Assembly (NCBI GenBank): GCA_947471745.1
Contig: CANJKZ010000461.1
Span: forward strand, 1,121,001-1,185,000
Direction: 5' to 3'
Source of the DNA: Closterium sp. Naga37s-1
Lineage: Eukaryota; Streptophyta; Zygnematophyceae; Desmidiales; Closteriaceae
Length of the DNA stretch: 64,000 nt
Position 1 is the first letter of the stretch. The number at the start of each line of letters is the position of its first letter. The notes under the pieces were generated by a model that made no database searches, was not told where the DNA came from, and worked only from the letters and a program-made list of their open reading frames with translations. The position numbers were made by a program, and so were the translations under genes. Of this stretch, positions 1-9,749 are shown one piece after another.

Positions 1-333
1 GCGGCCGCCGGGTTCTCCGCCTGTCTTCAAGGCGCGTTACGTTGCACGAGGCTTCAGTCAGCGTGAGGGAGTTGACTTCTTCCAGACCTTCTCCCCTACC
101 CCGAAGATGACCACTCTTCGGGTTCTGCTGCACGTCGCCGCTCAGCGTGACTACGTGCTCCACTCTCTTGACTTCAGCACTGCTTTCCTACAGGGCAGCC
201 TGCACGAGGAGATCTGGCTGCGCCGCCCACCTGGCTTCACTGGGTCGTTTCCTCCTGGCACCCAGTGGAGCCTCCGGCGGCCAGTCTACGGTCTCCGCCA
301 GGCACCCCGTGAGTGGCACGACACACTGAGGAC
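1..333 (+). pseudogene. Copia element B: 5' fragment of reverse transcriptase
   Basis: Open frame reading into the window edge. It encodes the start of a Ty1/copia reverse transcriptase (RVT_2): FKARYVARGFSQREGVDFF, then the SLDFSTAFLQGSLHEEIWLR block and VYGLRQAPREWHDTL. The frame stops being RT at 333, where the LTR of element A begins, and resumes at 6817. The sequence on both sides matches minus-strand elements C and K almost residue for residue. The true start of the element and its left LTR lie before the window. It is a dead half-gene because of the 6.5-kb insertion. Confidence 0.9.
329..333. repeat. Target-site duplication of element A, left copy
   Basis: AGGAC directly before the LTR start TGTTGG. 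The same five bases follow the right LTR at 6817-6821. Confidence 0.95.
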
Positions 334-1152
334 TGTTGGTGCAACCCTACGGTTTGCACTCGGCTTGTTGTCCGTGTGCGTGAATGTGTGTGTGTATGGA
401 ATGGTATGAGGGCATGGGATAATATATATTTCATGCTTATAATTGTGTGTGAATGTTGAGTCATGATGTCGAGTGTGTGTGTCGAGTCAATAGCGAGTTA
501 TCGCTAGACGCGTGTTACGCGGTAGTTTGTGTCTCGCGCGCGGTTTCTATTTTGTCGTGCGCGGTTTCTATTTTGTCCTGTGTCGAACGTTCGGCGTGTC
601 GCAGGTGTGTGCAGCAGACCCATCAAGAACTCAAGGATGAGTTTGTGATGAAGAGCCCGAGCCTTGGTGTCAAGCCTCAAGTGATTTCGAAGCTTGCCAA
701 AAGGGTACACCTCAAGATATTGAAGATAGTTACATTACTTTGTGTAGTGTAACACTTCACTTGGTGTAGGCCCTAGTGAAGGGTAGTTTCGAGACCCTTC
801 GTGGTTGGGGACAGTGTGGCACTGTTCCACATCACTGTACCTCGGCTCTTGGGGTTTGTAGGAGCTGGGAGTCATTCCCAACTCGTAACTCTTCCTATCT
901 TGTGTTCTAAGACTATAGTGGCTGCCATAGTACCGTTCGTTCAAACCGACGCCGTGTCGTCAATTCTTTATTAAATCGTGCAATCTAAATTACTAATTGT
1001 AGACGACGTGAAGACGCTCCAGATCCAATTTGAACCAAGTCATTTGCAGCTGTGAGCAGAACGCTATCAACGTTTGAAGCCGCTGTGCAGAAATCCGTCT
1101 CTGCTCTCTATCTTTCGTTTTAGGCACATTCAAGCCTATTGTGACTATAACA
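334..1152 (+). repeat. 5' LTR of element A
   Basis: 819 bp, starts TGTTGGTGC and ends ATAACA. Contains a TATA-like box (418-431) and a near-duplicated segment around 536-575 carrying GCGCGGTTTCTATTTTGTC twice. Confidence 0.95.
418..431 (+). promoter_or_regulatory. TATA-like box in 5' LTR of A
   Basis: GATAATATATATTT, the most AT-rich point in the LTR. It is repeated at the matching place in the 3' LTR (about 6082-6095). Likely U3 promoter; position inferred only from sequence. Confidence 0.5.
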
Positions 1153-1154
1153 AG

Positions 1155-1166
1155 TGGTATCAGAGC
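1155..1166 (+). promoter_or_regulatory. Primer binding site of element A (Met-tRNA type)
   Basis: TGGTATCAGAGC, two bases after the LTR end. This is the classic plant copia primer site complementary to the 3' end of initiator Met-tRNA. Confidence 0.9.
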
Positions 1167-1186
1167 CCCTTGGAGCAGTTTCGACA

Positions 1187-4100
1187 ATGTCTGGACCTGA
1201 GGAAAGGGGTGGCAGAGGTGCTGGTGGCAGTGGAGAAGCTCAAGCTCAAGGCCAACCCCGTGATTCAGCCATGGCGCCCATGCAACCAAGTCTTGGCCCA
1301 CCTAGGGATGAGCCTAGGGTGTTTGGGCTTGACAAGTTCAACGGTGACAACTTTGCTGAATGGTCCTTCAAGATGGAGAACATCTTTGACCACTATGACC
1401 TGCTGGAGGTGATGGAAGGAACGGAGAAGCGCCCCGAGAACGACCCGGAGAAGAGCCCGTGGGTGCGGAAGAGCGCACAAGGCTATCTCTTACTTGGGCA
1501 AGCGTTGGGGAGCAGTCAGATCCGTCACATCAAGCCATTCCAGCGTGAACCAGAGAAAGGACCAAAGGCATGGGCTGCTCTCAAGGGTGTACATGCTCCT
1601 GCAACAGCGGCGGTAGCGGTGGTGTTGGAACGGCAAATGGCGGCACTACGAATTGAAGAAGACGAAGCGGTAGAAGAAGGGGTGCAGAATTTCTTCGACT
1701 TGTTGACGCGGCTTGAGGGAGCTGATTTGAACTACAGTGAGCTCCAAAAGAAGACCAATTTGCTGGCCTTACTCCCAGAGTCATGGTCCTCGCTCATCAT
1801 CAACCTTAATCGCGACTTGCCCCGCCTCTCGCTTGAAGACGTGAAGCGAGCTATCCTTCAAGAGGATTTCCGCCGCCGTGAGTTGGCGAGTGCGGATGGC
1901 GCTGGGGCAGCGAGCATCGGCCGTGGATATGGTCGAGGAAGAGGCAGAGGACGAGGGGGAGGAAGGTTTGGTGGCAGCAACTTCGGCGGAGGCCGCAGGA
2001 GTGGCGGTTACGGCAGCGACGACAAGAGCTACGGACGCGGTCGCGGCCGATTCGACGGCGAGTGTCACTATTGCCACAAGAGCGGACACATGTGGCGCGA
2101 CTGCTACAAACTCCCTGATGGTTGGACCCCTGCTCAAGGCCAAGAGGGTAGAGGAGCAGGAGGAGGGAGAGGACGAGGCCGTGGAGGCCGTGGCGGTCGC
2201 GGTGGCGGAGCTGCAAACATGAAGAGCGGAGACAACGACAAGGACCCGAGCGACGATCGATACCCGGGTCTATTCTACTTCGTGTCGACGCAAGTACCGG
2301 CTGGTCCAGAGAAGGATGAAGGCTTTGAGGAGCCAGCAGCTGTGGGGAAGGTGACCCTACACCCCCTGGACTATTGGGTGATTGATAGTGGCGCTACCTA
2401 TAGCATGACACCTCGCCCGGACTTGCTCACCGAACTCGAGCCGTCACCGGTGAAGCATGTCACATCGGCTTTGGGGCAGCGAGCAGAGGTGAAAGGCATG
2501 GGCAAGGCCATGTTCAAGGGTGCTGATGGGAAGATGGTGGGCCTCAAGAACGTGCTTTGGGTGCCCAGCCTTGCTGCAAACCTGATTTCCGTGCGGCAGT
2601 TGGCAAAGGCCGGCATGGACACGAACTCGAAGGGAGCCAAGACCTACACCGCAAGGCTTGGCGATCGAATTCTTTGGGACCTTCATGAGGACAGGGATGT
2701 CTACAACGAGATGTGGCAGATCCCAGTGGTCCCTATGCCTAAGGAGAGGCAAGTGGCAGCAAGCATCAGCACCAAGGATGGAGCGGTCGGTAGCGACGAT
2801 GGCGCGAACGGTCGCGCTAAGGAGAATGAGCTCAAGAAGAGCAAACCTGGAGGGACCAGCAAGTTCAGTGAACCTAAGGAGAGTGGTGCAGCAACCAAGG
2901 AGCAGCAAAAGGGTGAGGAGAACCCAGAGGCAGCAGCGGAGGAGGACTACGGAGAGAGTATGTGGGGCGCTATTGCGAGCGCGGCATTCTCCAATCCAAC
3001 TTCGGCTACGGGGGAGTGTGATTGGCTCACCTTGCATCGGCGCATGGGGCATGTGGCCCTGCCCATCTTGCAGCAGCTAGTGAAGAATGAGATGGTTGCT
3101 GGCATACGTGTGAAGGGGGAGCCCGATGAGGTGCTTGGCTGCCCGACGTGCATTCAAGCCAAGTTCACCCGGTTTCCGTTCCCTAGTTCGGAGGCAACGG
3201 CAAAGGCACCGCTTGATGAGGTGGTGATGGACGTGGTGGGCCCCCTGAAGCTTGGAGCTGCTGGAGCTGAGTATTTTCTCACCATTGTCGACGTCTACAC
3301 CCGCATGACTTGGGTGTACGTGCTGGCCAAGAAGAGCGACGTGGCTGAAACGTTGAAGACGGATTGGTTCCCGATGGTGGAGCGGCAACAAGACCGTCTA
3401 GTCAAGTCAATCCGCACCGATCGAGGGGGAGAGTTCCTGAGCAAGGAGTTTGGGTTGTGGCTGAAGAAGAATGGTATTCGGCACTCCCTCACCATGCCAT
3501 ACTCCCCTGCAATGAACGGCATCGCCGAGCGAGCGAACCGCACAATCACGGAGGCGGCACGCGGGTTGCTCATTGAAGCCGGGCTACCCGACTATTTCTG
3601 GCCTGATGCGGTGCGGAGCGCGTGTGTGGCCAAGAACAGAGCCTTGACTCATGTGGGAGCAGACAAATGGGTGCCCTATGTGGAGTGGCTAGGAAGGAAG
3701 CCAAAGGTGGATATGCTTCGGGTGTTCGGGTGCATGTGCATGGCGCTCGTGCCTAAGCATCTTCGGCACAACAAGCTTGGTGCCAAGGCGGTGTGGGCCG
3801 TGCACTTGGGCATGGCTCAAAACAGCAAGGGATGGCTTCTTTGGGACCCATTCACCAAGAAGTTCTTGGTGAGCAGGGATTGCAAGTTCATGGAGAACTT
3901 CATGTACAAGGATTGGAAGGCGGAGAATGAGGCGAAGATAGGCGTGCGGTTTGGGGAGGTGAAGAGTTCCGGTTTGGAGCATGTGGAGCTGCCTTTGGAG
4001 CTGAGCAGCGGCAGCACAACCACAAGGCAATCCTCCCTTGTGAATGGGGGAGAGGAGGCCAATGATGCAGAGGAAGAAGAGGAGGAGGTGCAGCAAGTGA

Positions 4101-5956
4101 GCGAGCGTGCACCGTCACTCCCTTCCCGTACTACGAGTGCTCCACGGATTCGAGCCACACCGCAGCAACGCCAAGGCCTTCAAGTCCCTGCAGCTGAGGA
4201 GGAAGGAAGGGGGAAGAGGAGAGTTCAACCCCCTAATAGGCTGACCTATGATGCGCCGGGAAAGCAGGGCAAGACAGCCCTGGCCGGAGCGGCAATGATG
4301 GTCGGAGACGCCGAGGAGAGTGACTACGAGGAGTGTGCCTTCGCGTTCTTCTCTCCGGTGGAGATGCCGGGAGAACCAGCAACTCTCAAGGAGGCTTTGG
4401 AGAGTAGTGATGCTGAGGAGTGGAAGAAGGCCATGGAGAGTGAGCTGAAGAGCATCGAGGAGAATGACACGTTTGAATTGGTGGAGCTACCGGAGGGGCG
4501 TACGGCGATAACGTCCAAGTGGCTCTTCAAAATCAAGTCGGATGCCGACGGCAAGATCGAGCGCTACAAGTCTAGGCTTGTAGCCAAGGGGTACCAGCAG
4601 AAGGAGAAGGTGGACTTCAAGGAGCTGTTTGCCCCTGTGGTGAAGCCGACGACGCTGCGAACCCTATTCGCGGGAGCCGCCATCAAAGGATGGGTAGTAA
4701 AGCAAATGGACATCGTAACGGCATTCCTTAACGGCATCCTTGAGGAGGAGATATTTATGGCGCAGCCAGAGGGGTTTGATGATGGTAGTGGCAGAGTGTG
4801 GAAGCTGAAGAAGGCCCTCTATGGGCTGAAGCAGGCCCCTAGGCAATGGTACATGAAGCTGCGCGAAGTGTTGGAGGGGATCGGCTTCACTCCCTCAACG
4901 GCCGATCACTCCTTGTTCATGCTTGGCGAGGGGGAGCAGAGGAGTTTCATGGTGGTTTATGTGGATGACATCCTCATTTTCTCACCCTCTTCTGACCTTG
5001 TGAAGGAGGTGATGCTGAAGCTTCAAGACAAGTTCAAGTGCAAGGCCCTTGGTGACGTGAGCTTCTACCTTGGGCTCCACATCGAACGAGATGTGGAGAA
5101 GCGGTGCATGCGGGTGCATCAACGAAAGTACCTGGAGGCATTGGCTGCCAACTTTGGGCAGAGTGAAGGCCATGTGGCTACACCCTTTCCCTCTGGGTTC
5201 AAGTGTGTGAAGGGACCAGAGGAGGAGAGCGTTGGTGAAGAGGAGAGGCGCCGATTTCACTCGTTGGTGGGCAGCCTCATGTATGCGGCGGTAAACACCC
5301 GACCGGACGTCGCGTTTGCTACCGGGCAGCTGGCTAGGGTTGTGCAATGCCCTAATGAGGAGCAGGTAGCAGCTGGAATGAGGGTGGCCAAGTATCTTGG
5401 CCAAACACCGACCGTTGGGCTGCAATACTCGGCGGCGGCACAAAGGCGCCAAAAGGGCGCGGATGGTGTTGAACCCAGGCGTTTGTTCCTCACCGCCTAC
5501 TCGGATGCTTCATATGCATCAGAACCAGAGGACATGACAAGTGTGGGAGGCTTCATATGCTGTGTTGGTGGAGGCCCAACTGCTTGGGAGAGCAAGAAGC
5601 AGGTTGACCAAGCTTTGAGCTCGGTGGAGTCCGAGTACATGGCACTCTTCCATGCCGTACGGGAGATTGTGTGGCAGCGGCGTTTGTTGGCTGAATTGGG
5701 GGAGGAGCAGCAAGGACCTACCCCACTGTACTGTGACAGCCAGGGTGCCATTGCTCTTGCTAAGAACCCTGTGTTGCATGGACTCACGAAGCACATGAGG
5801 GTGAAGTGGCATTGGACGAGGAGCATGGTAACCGCGGGTGAAGTTGAGTTGCGCTACGTGAAGACCACGGAGCAGCCGGCTGACATGATGACCAAGAGGC
5901 TGGTGGAGCAGCAGCATTGGAAGTGTTGCAAGCTGGCTGGGATGGCTCTGAACTGA
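1187..5956 (+). CDS. Gag-Pol polyprotein of element A
   Basis: One uninterrupted frame of 1,589 residues from ATG 1187. An upstream in-frame GTG at 1154 overlaps the PBS and is not a credible start. Order of domains: UBN2-type Gag (about residues 50-240), RG/RGG-rich tract, CCHC zinc knuckle CHYCHKSGHMWRDC (about 293-306), aspartic protease with DSGA (about 400), integrase with HHCC zinc site (from about 617) and DDE acids near 682, 745 and 781 (last two spaced DX35E), acidic linker, RVT_2 reverse transcriptase with YVDD (about 1258-1261, bases 4958-4969), and RNase H with SDAS (about 1440) and SVESEY (about 1480). The order PR-IN-RT-RH defines Ty1/copia. No stop or frameshift seen. The product would form virus-like particles and carry out reverse transcription and integration. 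Confidence 0.97.
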   Translation: MSGPEERGGRGAGGSGEAQAQGQPRDSAMAPMQPSLGPPRDEPRVFGLDKFNGDNFAEWSFKMENIFDHYDLLEVMEGTEKRPENDPEKSPWVRKSAQGYLLLGQALGSSQIRHIKPFQREPEKGPKAWAALKGVHAPATAAVAVVLERQMAALRIEEDEAVEEGVQNFFDLLTRLEGADLNYSELQKKTNLLALLPESWSSLIINLNRDLPRLSLEDVKRAILQEDFRRRELASADGAGAASIGRGYGRGRGRGRGGGRFGGSNFGGGRRSGGYGSDDKSYGRGRGRFDGECHYCHKSGHMWRDCYKLPDGWTPAQGQEGRGAGGGRGRGRGGRGGRGGGAANMKSGDNDKDPSDDRYPGLFYFVSTQVPAGPEKDEGFEEPAAVGKVTLHPLDYWVIDSGATYSMTPRPDLLTELEPSPVKHVTSALGQRAEVKGMGKAMFKGADGKMVGLKNVLWVPSLAANLISVRQLAKAGMDTNSKGAKTYTARLGDRILWDLHEDRDVYNEMWQIPVVPMPKERQVAASISTKDGAVGSDDGANGRAKENELKKSKPGGTSKFSEPKESGAATKEQQKGEENPEAAAEEDYGESMWGAIASAAFSNPTSATGECDWLTLHRRMGHVALPILQQLVKNEMVAGIRVKGEPDEVLGCPTCIQAKFTRFPFPSSEATAKAPLDEVVMDVVGPLKLGAAGAEYFLTIVDVYTRMTWVYVLAKKSDVAETLKTDWFPMVERQQDRLVKSIRTDRGGEFLSKEFGLWLKKNGIRHSLTMPYSPAMNGIAERANRTITEAARGLLIEAGLPDYFWPDAVRSACVAKNRALTHVGADKWVPYVEWLGRKPKVDMLRVFGCMCMALVPKHLRHNKLGAKAVWAVHLGMAQNSKGWLLWDPFTKKFLVSRDCKFMENFMYKDWKAENEAKIGVRFGEVKSSGLEHVELPLELSSGSTTTRQSSLVNGGEEANDAEEEEEEVQQVSERAPSLPSRTTSAPRIRATPQQRQGLQVPAAEEEGRGKRRVQPPNRLTYDAPGKQGKTALAGAAMMVGDAEESDYEECAFAFFSPVEMPGEPATLKEALESSDAEEWKKAMESELKSIEENDTFELVELPEGRTAITSKWLFKIKSDADGKIERYKSRLVAKGYQQKEKVDFKELFAPVVKPTTLRTLFAGAAIKGWVVKQMDIVTAFLNGILEEEIFMAQPEGFDDGSGRVWKLKKALYGLKQAPRQWYMKLREVLEGIGFTPSTADHSLFMLGEGEQRSFMVVYVDDILIFSPSSDLVKEVMLKLQDKFKCKALGDVSFYLGLHIERDVEKRCMRVHQRKYLEALAANFGQSEGHVATPFPSGFKCVKGPEEESVGEEERRRFHSLVGSLMYAAVNTRPDVAFATGQLARVVQCPNEEQVAAGMRVAKYLGQTPTVGLQYSAAAQRRQKGADGVEPRRLFLTAYSDASYASEPEDMTSVGGFICCVGGGPTAWESKKQVDQALSSVESEYMALFHAVREIVWQRRLLAELGEEQQGPTPLYCDSQGAIALAKNPVLHGLTKHMRVKWHWTRSMVTAGEVELRYVKTTEQPADMMTKRLVEQQHWKCCKLAGMALN

Positions 5957-5986
5957 GAGAGCAACATATCCTAAGGCCAACAATCC

Positions 5987-5997
5987 GAGGGGGGGTT
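5987..5997 (+). promoter_or_regulatory. Polypurine tract of element A
   Basis: GAGGGGGGGTT immediately before the 3' LTR; primes plus-strand synthesis in LTR elements. Confidence 0.85.
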
Positions 5998-6816
5998 TGT
6001 TGGTGCAACCCTACGGTTTGCACTCGGCTTGTTGTCCGTGTGCGTGAATGTGTGTGTGTATGGAATGGTATGAGGGCATGGGATAATATATATTTCATGC
6101 TTATAATTGTGTGTGAATGTTGAGTCATGATGTCGAGTGTGTGTGTCGAGTCAATAGCGAGTTATCGCTAGACGCGTGTTACGCGGTCGTTTGTGTCTCG
6201 CGCGCGGTTTCTATTTTGTCGTGCGCGGTTTCTATTTTGTCCTGTGTCGAACGTTCGGCGTGTCGCAGGTGTGTGCAGCAGACCCATCAAGAACTCAAGG
6301 ATGAGTTTGTGATGAAGAGCCCGAGCCTTGGTGTCAAGCCTCAAGTGATTTCGAAGCTTGCCAAAAGGGTACACCTCAAGATATTGAAGATAGTTACATT
6401 ACTTTGTGTAGTGTAACATTTCACTTGGTGTAGGCCCTAGTGAAGGGTAGTTTCGAGACCCTTCGTGGTTGGGGATAGTGTGGCACTGTTCCACATCACT
6501 GTACCTCGGCTCTTGGGGTTTGTAGGAGCTGGGAGTCATTCCCAACTCGTAACTCTTCCTATCTTGTGTTCTAAGACTATAGTGGCTGCCATAGTACCGT
6601 TCGTTCAAACCAACGCTGTGTCGTCAATTCTTTATCAAATCGTGCAATCTAAATTATTAATTGTAGACGACGTGAAGACGCTCCAGATCCAATTTGAATC
6701 AAGTCATTTGCAGCTGTGAGCAGAACGCTATCAACGTTTGAAGCCGCTGTGCAGAAATCCGTCTGTGCTCTCTATCTTTCGTTTTAGGCACATTCAAGCC
6801 TATTGTGACTATAACA
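5998..6816 (+). repeat. 3' LTR of element A
   Basis: 819 bp, same length as the 5' LTR, about nine substitutions, no indels seen. Ends CTATAACA at 6816. Confidence 0.95.
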
Positions 6817-6821
6817 AGGAC
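6817..6821. repeat. Target-site duplication of element A, right copy
   Basis: AGGAC, identical to 329-333. Confidence 0.95.
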
Positions 6822-7899
6822 TACTCTTGCTGCTCTTGGGTTTGCTCCTTCTACTGCTGACCCGTCGCTGTTTCTACGCACCGACACCACTCTGCCTCCG
6901 TTCTACGTTCTCGTGTACGTAGACGACTTGGTCTTTGCTACTGCTGACACTGAGGCACTCGCCCACGTGAAGTCGGAGCTGCAGAAGAGACACACGTGCA
7001 CAGACCTGGGTGAGCTGACAAGCTATCTTGGCTTGAGGATCACCCCGGACAGAGCACAGCGCACCATTACCCTGACTCAGTCACACATGGTGCAGCAGGT
7101 CCTTCAGCGCTTCCGCTTCACGTACTCCTCGCCACAGTCCACTCCTCTGCCTACCGGTCACTCGCTCTCAGCTCCACCTTCGGACGAGTCCGTAGAGCCG
7201 AGTGGCCCGTACCCAGAGCTTGTGGGCTGCCTCATGTACCTGATGACCTGCACTCGACCTGACCTTGCATACCCTCTTAGCATCCTAGCACGCTATGTCG
7301 CTCCTGGCCGTCACCGGAAGGAGCACATGGATGCCGCTAAGAGGGTGTTGCGCTACTTGTGCAGTACGTCGGGCATGGGGCTTGTGCTTGGAGGACGGGC
7401 TCGAGTTGTCCTCACTGGTCACGCTGACGCTTCTTGGGCTGACGACTTGACTACGCAGCGGTCGTCACAGGGTTACACCTTCAGCCTTGGCTCCGGCTCT
7501 GTTTCTTGGCGGTCTACCCGCTCGTCTTCTGTTCTTAGCTCCAGTTGTGAGGCTGAGATCTACGCAGGGGCCATGGCTGCACAGGAGTTACGCTGGCTCA
7601 CCTACCTGCTAACTGACCTTGGAGAGCCGCCTCGTTCTCCTCCAGTTCTGTACGTTGACAACAAGGCCATGATTGCCTTGTGTCAGGAGCACAGACTGGA
7701 GCACAGAACGAAGCGCATCGCTCTGCGCTACTTCCTTGCTCGAGAGTTGCAACAGCGTGGTCAGCTTCGTCTTGCTTACGTGGCCACTCGGGCCAACACT
7801 GCTGATGTGTTCACCAAGGCGCTTCAGCCTTGTGATCATCAGCGTTTCTGTACTGTTCTAGGCCTTGTGCCTACTGTGCCTCACTTGCTTACTTCTTGA
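6817..7899 (+). pseudogene. Copia element B: 3' part of RT plus RNase H
   Basis: Open frame that continues the RT broken at 333. It has the RT active site YVDD (6916-6927), the HTCTDLGEL block, the SLM-type PELVGCLMYLMTCTRPDLAYP segment, and a copia RNase H with HADASWADD, SSSCEAEIYA and VDNKAM, ending TKALQP...HLLTS and a stop at 7897-7899. No internal stop is seen in this half. The two halves are separated only by element A and one AGGAC copy. Related to minus-strand elements C and K, and in better condition here than in either. Confidence 0.9.
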
Positions 7900-8124
7900 C
7901 TCTGCTTGTACTGTGATCTCTATATATATATTCCTGCATGCTTATACTTGCTAGGTTGTGATCACTGTACCTCTTGTTATATTATCAAACTGCATGTGAA
8001 CTGGTCTTGTGACCGCTTTCTTGTGCTCGGAATTTGTGTGGTTTCCTTGAGATCCACCCTGAGCTTGTTTTGCTTTGCTTTGCTTTGACTGGTCTTGTGA
8101 CCATCTGGTTGTCTCCCACTTCGC
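7900..8124 (+). other. 3' untranslated part of element B
   Basis: Non-coding stretch between pol stop and PPT. The same order of motifs (TATATATAT, CATGCATGC-like, TTGTGATCACTGTA, CTTTGCTTTGCTTT) occurs in reverse at 40860-41060 and 57546-57770 in C and K, marking a shared family 3' region. Confidence 0.7.
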
Positions 8125-8135
8125 CTATGGGGGTG
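8125..8135 (+). promoter_or_regulatory. Polypurine tract of element B
   Basis: CTATGGGGGTG, identical to the tract before the 3' LTR of F1, F2 and F3 and, on the minus strand, of K; C has a one-base variant (TTATGGGGGTG). Confidence 0.85.
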
Positions 8136-8273
8136 TGTCAAACATCATACATGTTTATATTGTGTAGGCTATAGTGGGTTTAGCCTTAAAGAGTACAGCA
8201 TTGCTAGGGTTTCCTATTTGTATCACCCTGCTGCCTAGTTCACTTCATTCTCGTTCACTTCTAGTTTCTAACA
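8136..8273 (+). repeat. 3' LTR of element B
   Basis: 138 bp, starts TGTCAAAC and ends TTCTAACA, directly after the PPT. Carries the family core GCTAGGGTTTCCTATTTGTA. The partner LTR is outside the window, so the right end rests on TG...CA and likeness to the LTRs of C, H and K. Confidence 0.8.
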
Positions 8274-8440
8274 CTTAGTTTACTGTTACCCAACAGTACC
8301 TCACTTTCGGTTCCCTCCCTTCTTTCCTCGCGCTCGCCTACTTTTGTCATCCTCCCTATTACATGCCTTGCTATCCTCCTAGTCATGAATATATATTGAG
8401 TTTATGTACTCCTACAATTATAATCATGACAGAGCTGCGA
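8274..8440. other. No gene seen
   Basis: Short spacer between two elements; AT-rich in its right half. Nothing recognised. Confidence 0.5.
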
Positions 8441-8830
8441 GCGGGTAGGGCAGGCGAGCGGCGCGCGGGCAGGGCGGCGCGGCGGCGAGCGACGCGCGGG
8501 CAGGGCAGGGCGCGCGGCGGCGAGCTGCGCGCGGGCAGGGCAGGGTGCGCGGCGGCGAGTGGCACGCGGGCAGAGTGACGCGGCGCGGCGGCGAGCGGCG
8601 CGCGGGCAGGGCAGGACGCGCGGCGGCGAGCAGCGCGCGGGCAGGGCGACGCGGCGCGGCGGGGAGCGGTGCGCGGGTAGGGCAGGGCGCGCGGCGGAGA
8701 GTGGCGCACGGGCAGGGCAGGGCGCGCAGCGGCGAGCAGCGCGAGGGTAGGGCACGGAAGGGCGTGCGCGGGCAGCGCGACGCAGGGCTGGGTAGGGCAG
8801 CGCAGCGCTAACAGGGCGGCGCGATGTGTG
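8441..8830. repeat. GC-rich tandem array in leader of L
   Basis: About 33-50 bp units built from CGGCGAGCGGCGCGCGGGCAG-like sequence with CGCGCG runs, about nine imperfect copies. Confidence 0.75.
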
Positions 8831-8895
8831 GGGTAGCGCGGTTCGGTGGGCCCCTAAAAAAAATCGGTCCTAGGCTAGGACCTGCTCTGAAACCA

Positions 8896-9027
8896 TGCCA
8901 GCAGAATGAACGAGAATGAAATGAACTAGCAGCATGCAGGAGTACAAGTAGCAAACCCTAATTGGGTTGTACCCCATATGGGCTACCCCACTACAGCCTA
9001 CACAACATCCAGCATATAAGTTTGACA
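8896..9027 (-). repeat. 5' LTR of element L
   Basis: 132 bp with TG...CA ends. Shares the block AACCCTAATTGGGTTGTACC...TACCCCACTACAGCCTA (read on plus) with the LTRs of C and K. Confidence 0.75.
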
Positions 9028-9538
9028 GGTGGTGCTTCCCCGCCTTAACGGCCGCAATTGCTTTAAGCCCCGGAGGACACCTCCACTTCGTTGCCGGCCA
9101 CTCCCCCGCCTTTGGTGGCGCCTAAATTGTTTGTCATTGGAAGCGTTTGATGGCTGCTTGCGCGGCAAACAGAAGACGCTTGAGGTAAGTTTCAGCTCCT
9201 TTCAAACTCCTCTTAGATTAATTATGTAAAAGAATTCTGTGTATTCTCGATTGAGCTTGTCGTTTATGTTTTTTTACTGATAAACTTGTCTAACACGATT
9301 GACGTGCTCCCTGCAGGCGTCCGTTGTCTTGCCTCTTCAAAGAGGGAAGAAATCAAGACCCTCGTGTTGTCCTTCTCGCCTCAAGACCCCCGTGTGGTCC
9401 GTCTTGCCTTAAGACCCCCGTGTGGTCCTTCTCGCCTCAAGATCCCCGTGTGGTCCACGCCAACGTCAACGCCAACTTCAACGTCAACGTCAATGTCCAC
9501 GCCACCTTTTCAGCTCATCGCACATGACGGCAAGAACG
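9028..9538 (+). other. Possible exons of an unidentified spliced locus
   Basis: Unique sequence with splice-like sites: GAG|GTAAGT at 9184-9190, CCCTGCAG at 9309-9316, and AACG|GTGAGG near 9538. The stretch 9317-9538 is open in one frame and encodes a Ser/Thr/Pro-rich segment made from two short DNA repeats (about 28-bp CTCGCCTCAAGACCCCCGTG units at 9366-9455, then AACGTC hexamers at 9460-9500). If the GTGAGG donor is real, the following intron received element F1 and the downstream exons are the repeated mini-exons at 11075-11542. No domain recognised; the gene model is inference. Confidence 0.3.
9366..9455. repeat. Short tandem repeat, about 28-bp unit
   Basis: Three to four copies of a unit containing CTCGCCTCAAGACCCCCGTG, ending in GTGGTC. 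Confidence 0.75.
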
Positions 9539-9558
9539 GTGAGGTCGTCCTTCAGTTG

Positions 9559-9735
9559 TGTCAGAATGTGTAGTTTGTCTAGCCTGCAGTGGGGTACTCT
9601 GTAGTGAGTACGACCCCTTAGGGTTTCCTATATGTATCCACCTGCTTGCTAGTGAACCTCCTCCTTTGCTCATTTTCTCTTGCCTAGCTAGCTAAACCCT
9701 AGCTATGGCTCCTCGTTCTGCCTGTTATTCTGACA
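9559..9735 (+). repeat. 5' LTR of F1
   Basis: 177 bp, begins TGTCAGAATG, ends TTATTCTGACA. Has a near-palindrome GGGGTACT...AGTACGACCCC. Confidence 0.93.
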
Positions 9736-9749
9736 TGGAATCAGAGCTG
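9736..9749 (+). promoter_or_regulatory. PBS of F1
   Basis: TGGAATCAGAGCTG directly after the LTR, one change from the TGGTATCAGAGC Met-tRNA site over its first 12 bases. Confidence 0.8.

Larger units (their letters stand above)
334..6816 (+). mobile_element. Full-length Ty1/copia LTR retrotransposon A
   Basis: 6,483-bp element with 819-bp LTRs at both ends, TG...CA termini, PBS, one long gag-pol frame, PPT and an AGGAC target duplication. By eye I count about nine differences between the LTRs (about 1.1%), so insertion is recent. It lies in the reverse transcriptase of element B, same orientation. All catalytic motifs of protease, integrase, RT and RNase H are present, so it may be mobile or able to supply proteins in trans. 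Confidence 0.97.
8441..9027 (-). mobile_element. Element L: 5' LTR and GC-rich leader of a truncated copia element
   Basis: Minus-strand remnant. The LTR (8896-9027, 132 bp, TG...CA, ending on the plus strand in TAAGTTTGACA) is followed by a PBS (TGGTTTCAGAGCAGG on the minus strand, about 8881-8895) identical over its first 14 bases to that of element C. The leader 8441-8830 is an imperfect array of GCGCGCGGGCAGGGCAGGG-type units. Gag and pol are lost at the left junction near 8430-8440. Long frames across the array come from GC richness and are not called. Confidence 0.75.

Noticed and set aside
1154-1186. Earlier GTG start for the gag-pol frame of A
   Set aside because: Overlaps the primer binding site and is not an ATG; the first ATG in frame is 1187.
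8363-8811. Several Arg/Gly/Ala-rich frames on both strands
   Set aside because: They lie in a GC-rich tandem array in the leader of element L; all frames are open because stops are rare.
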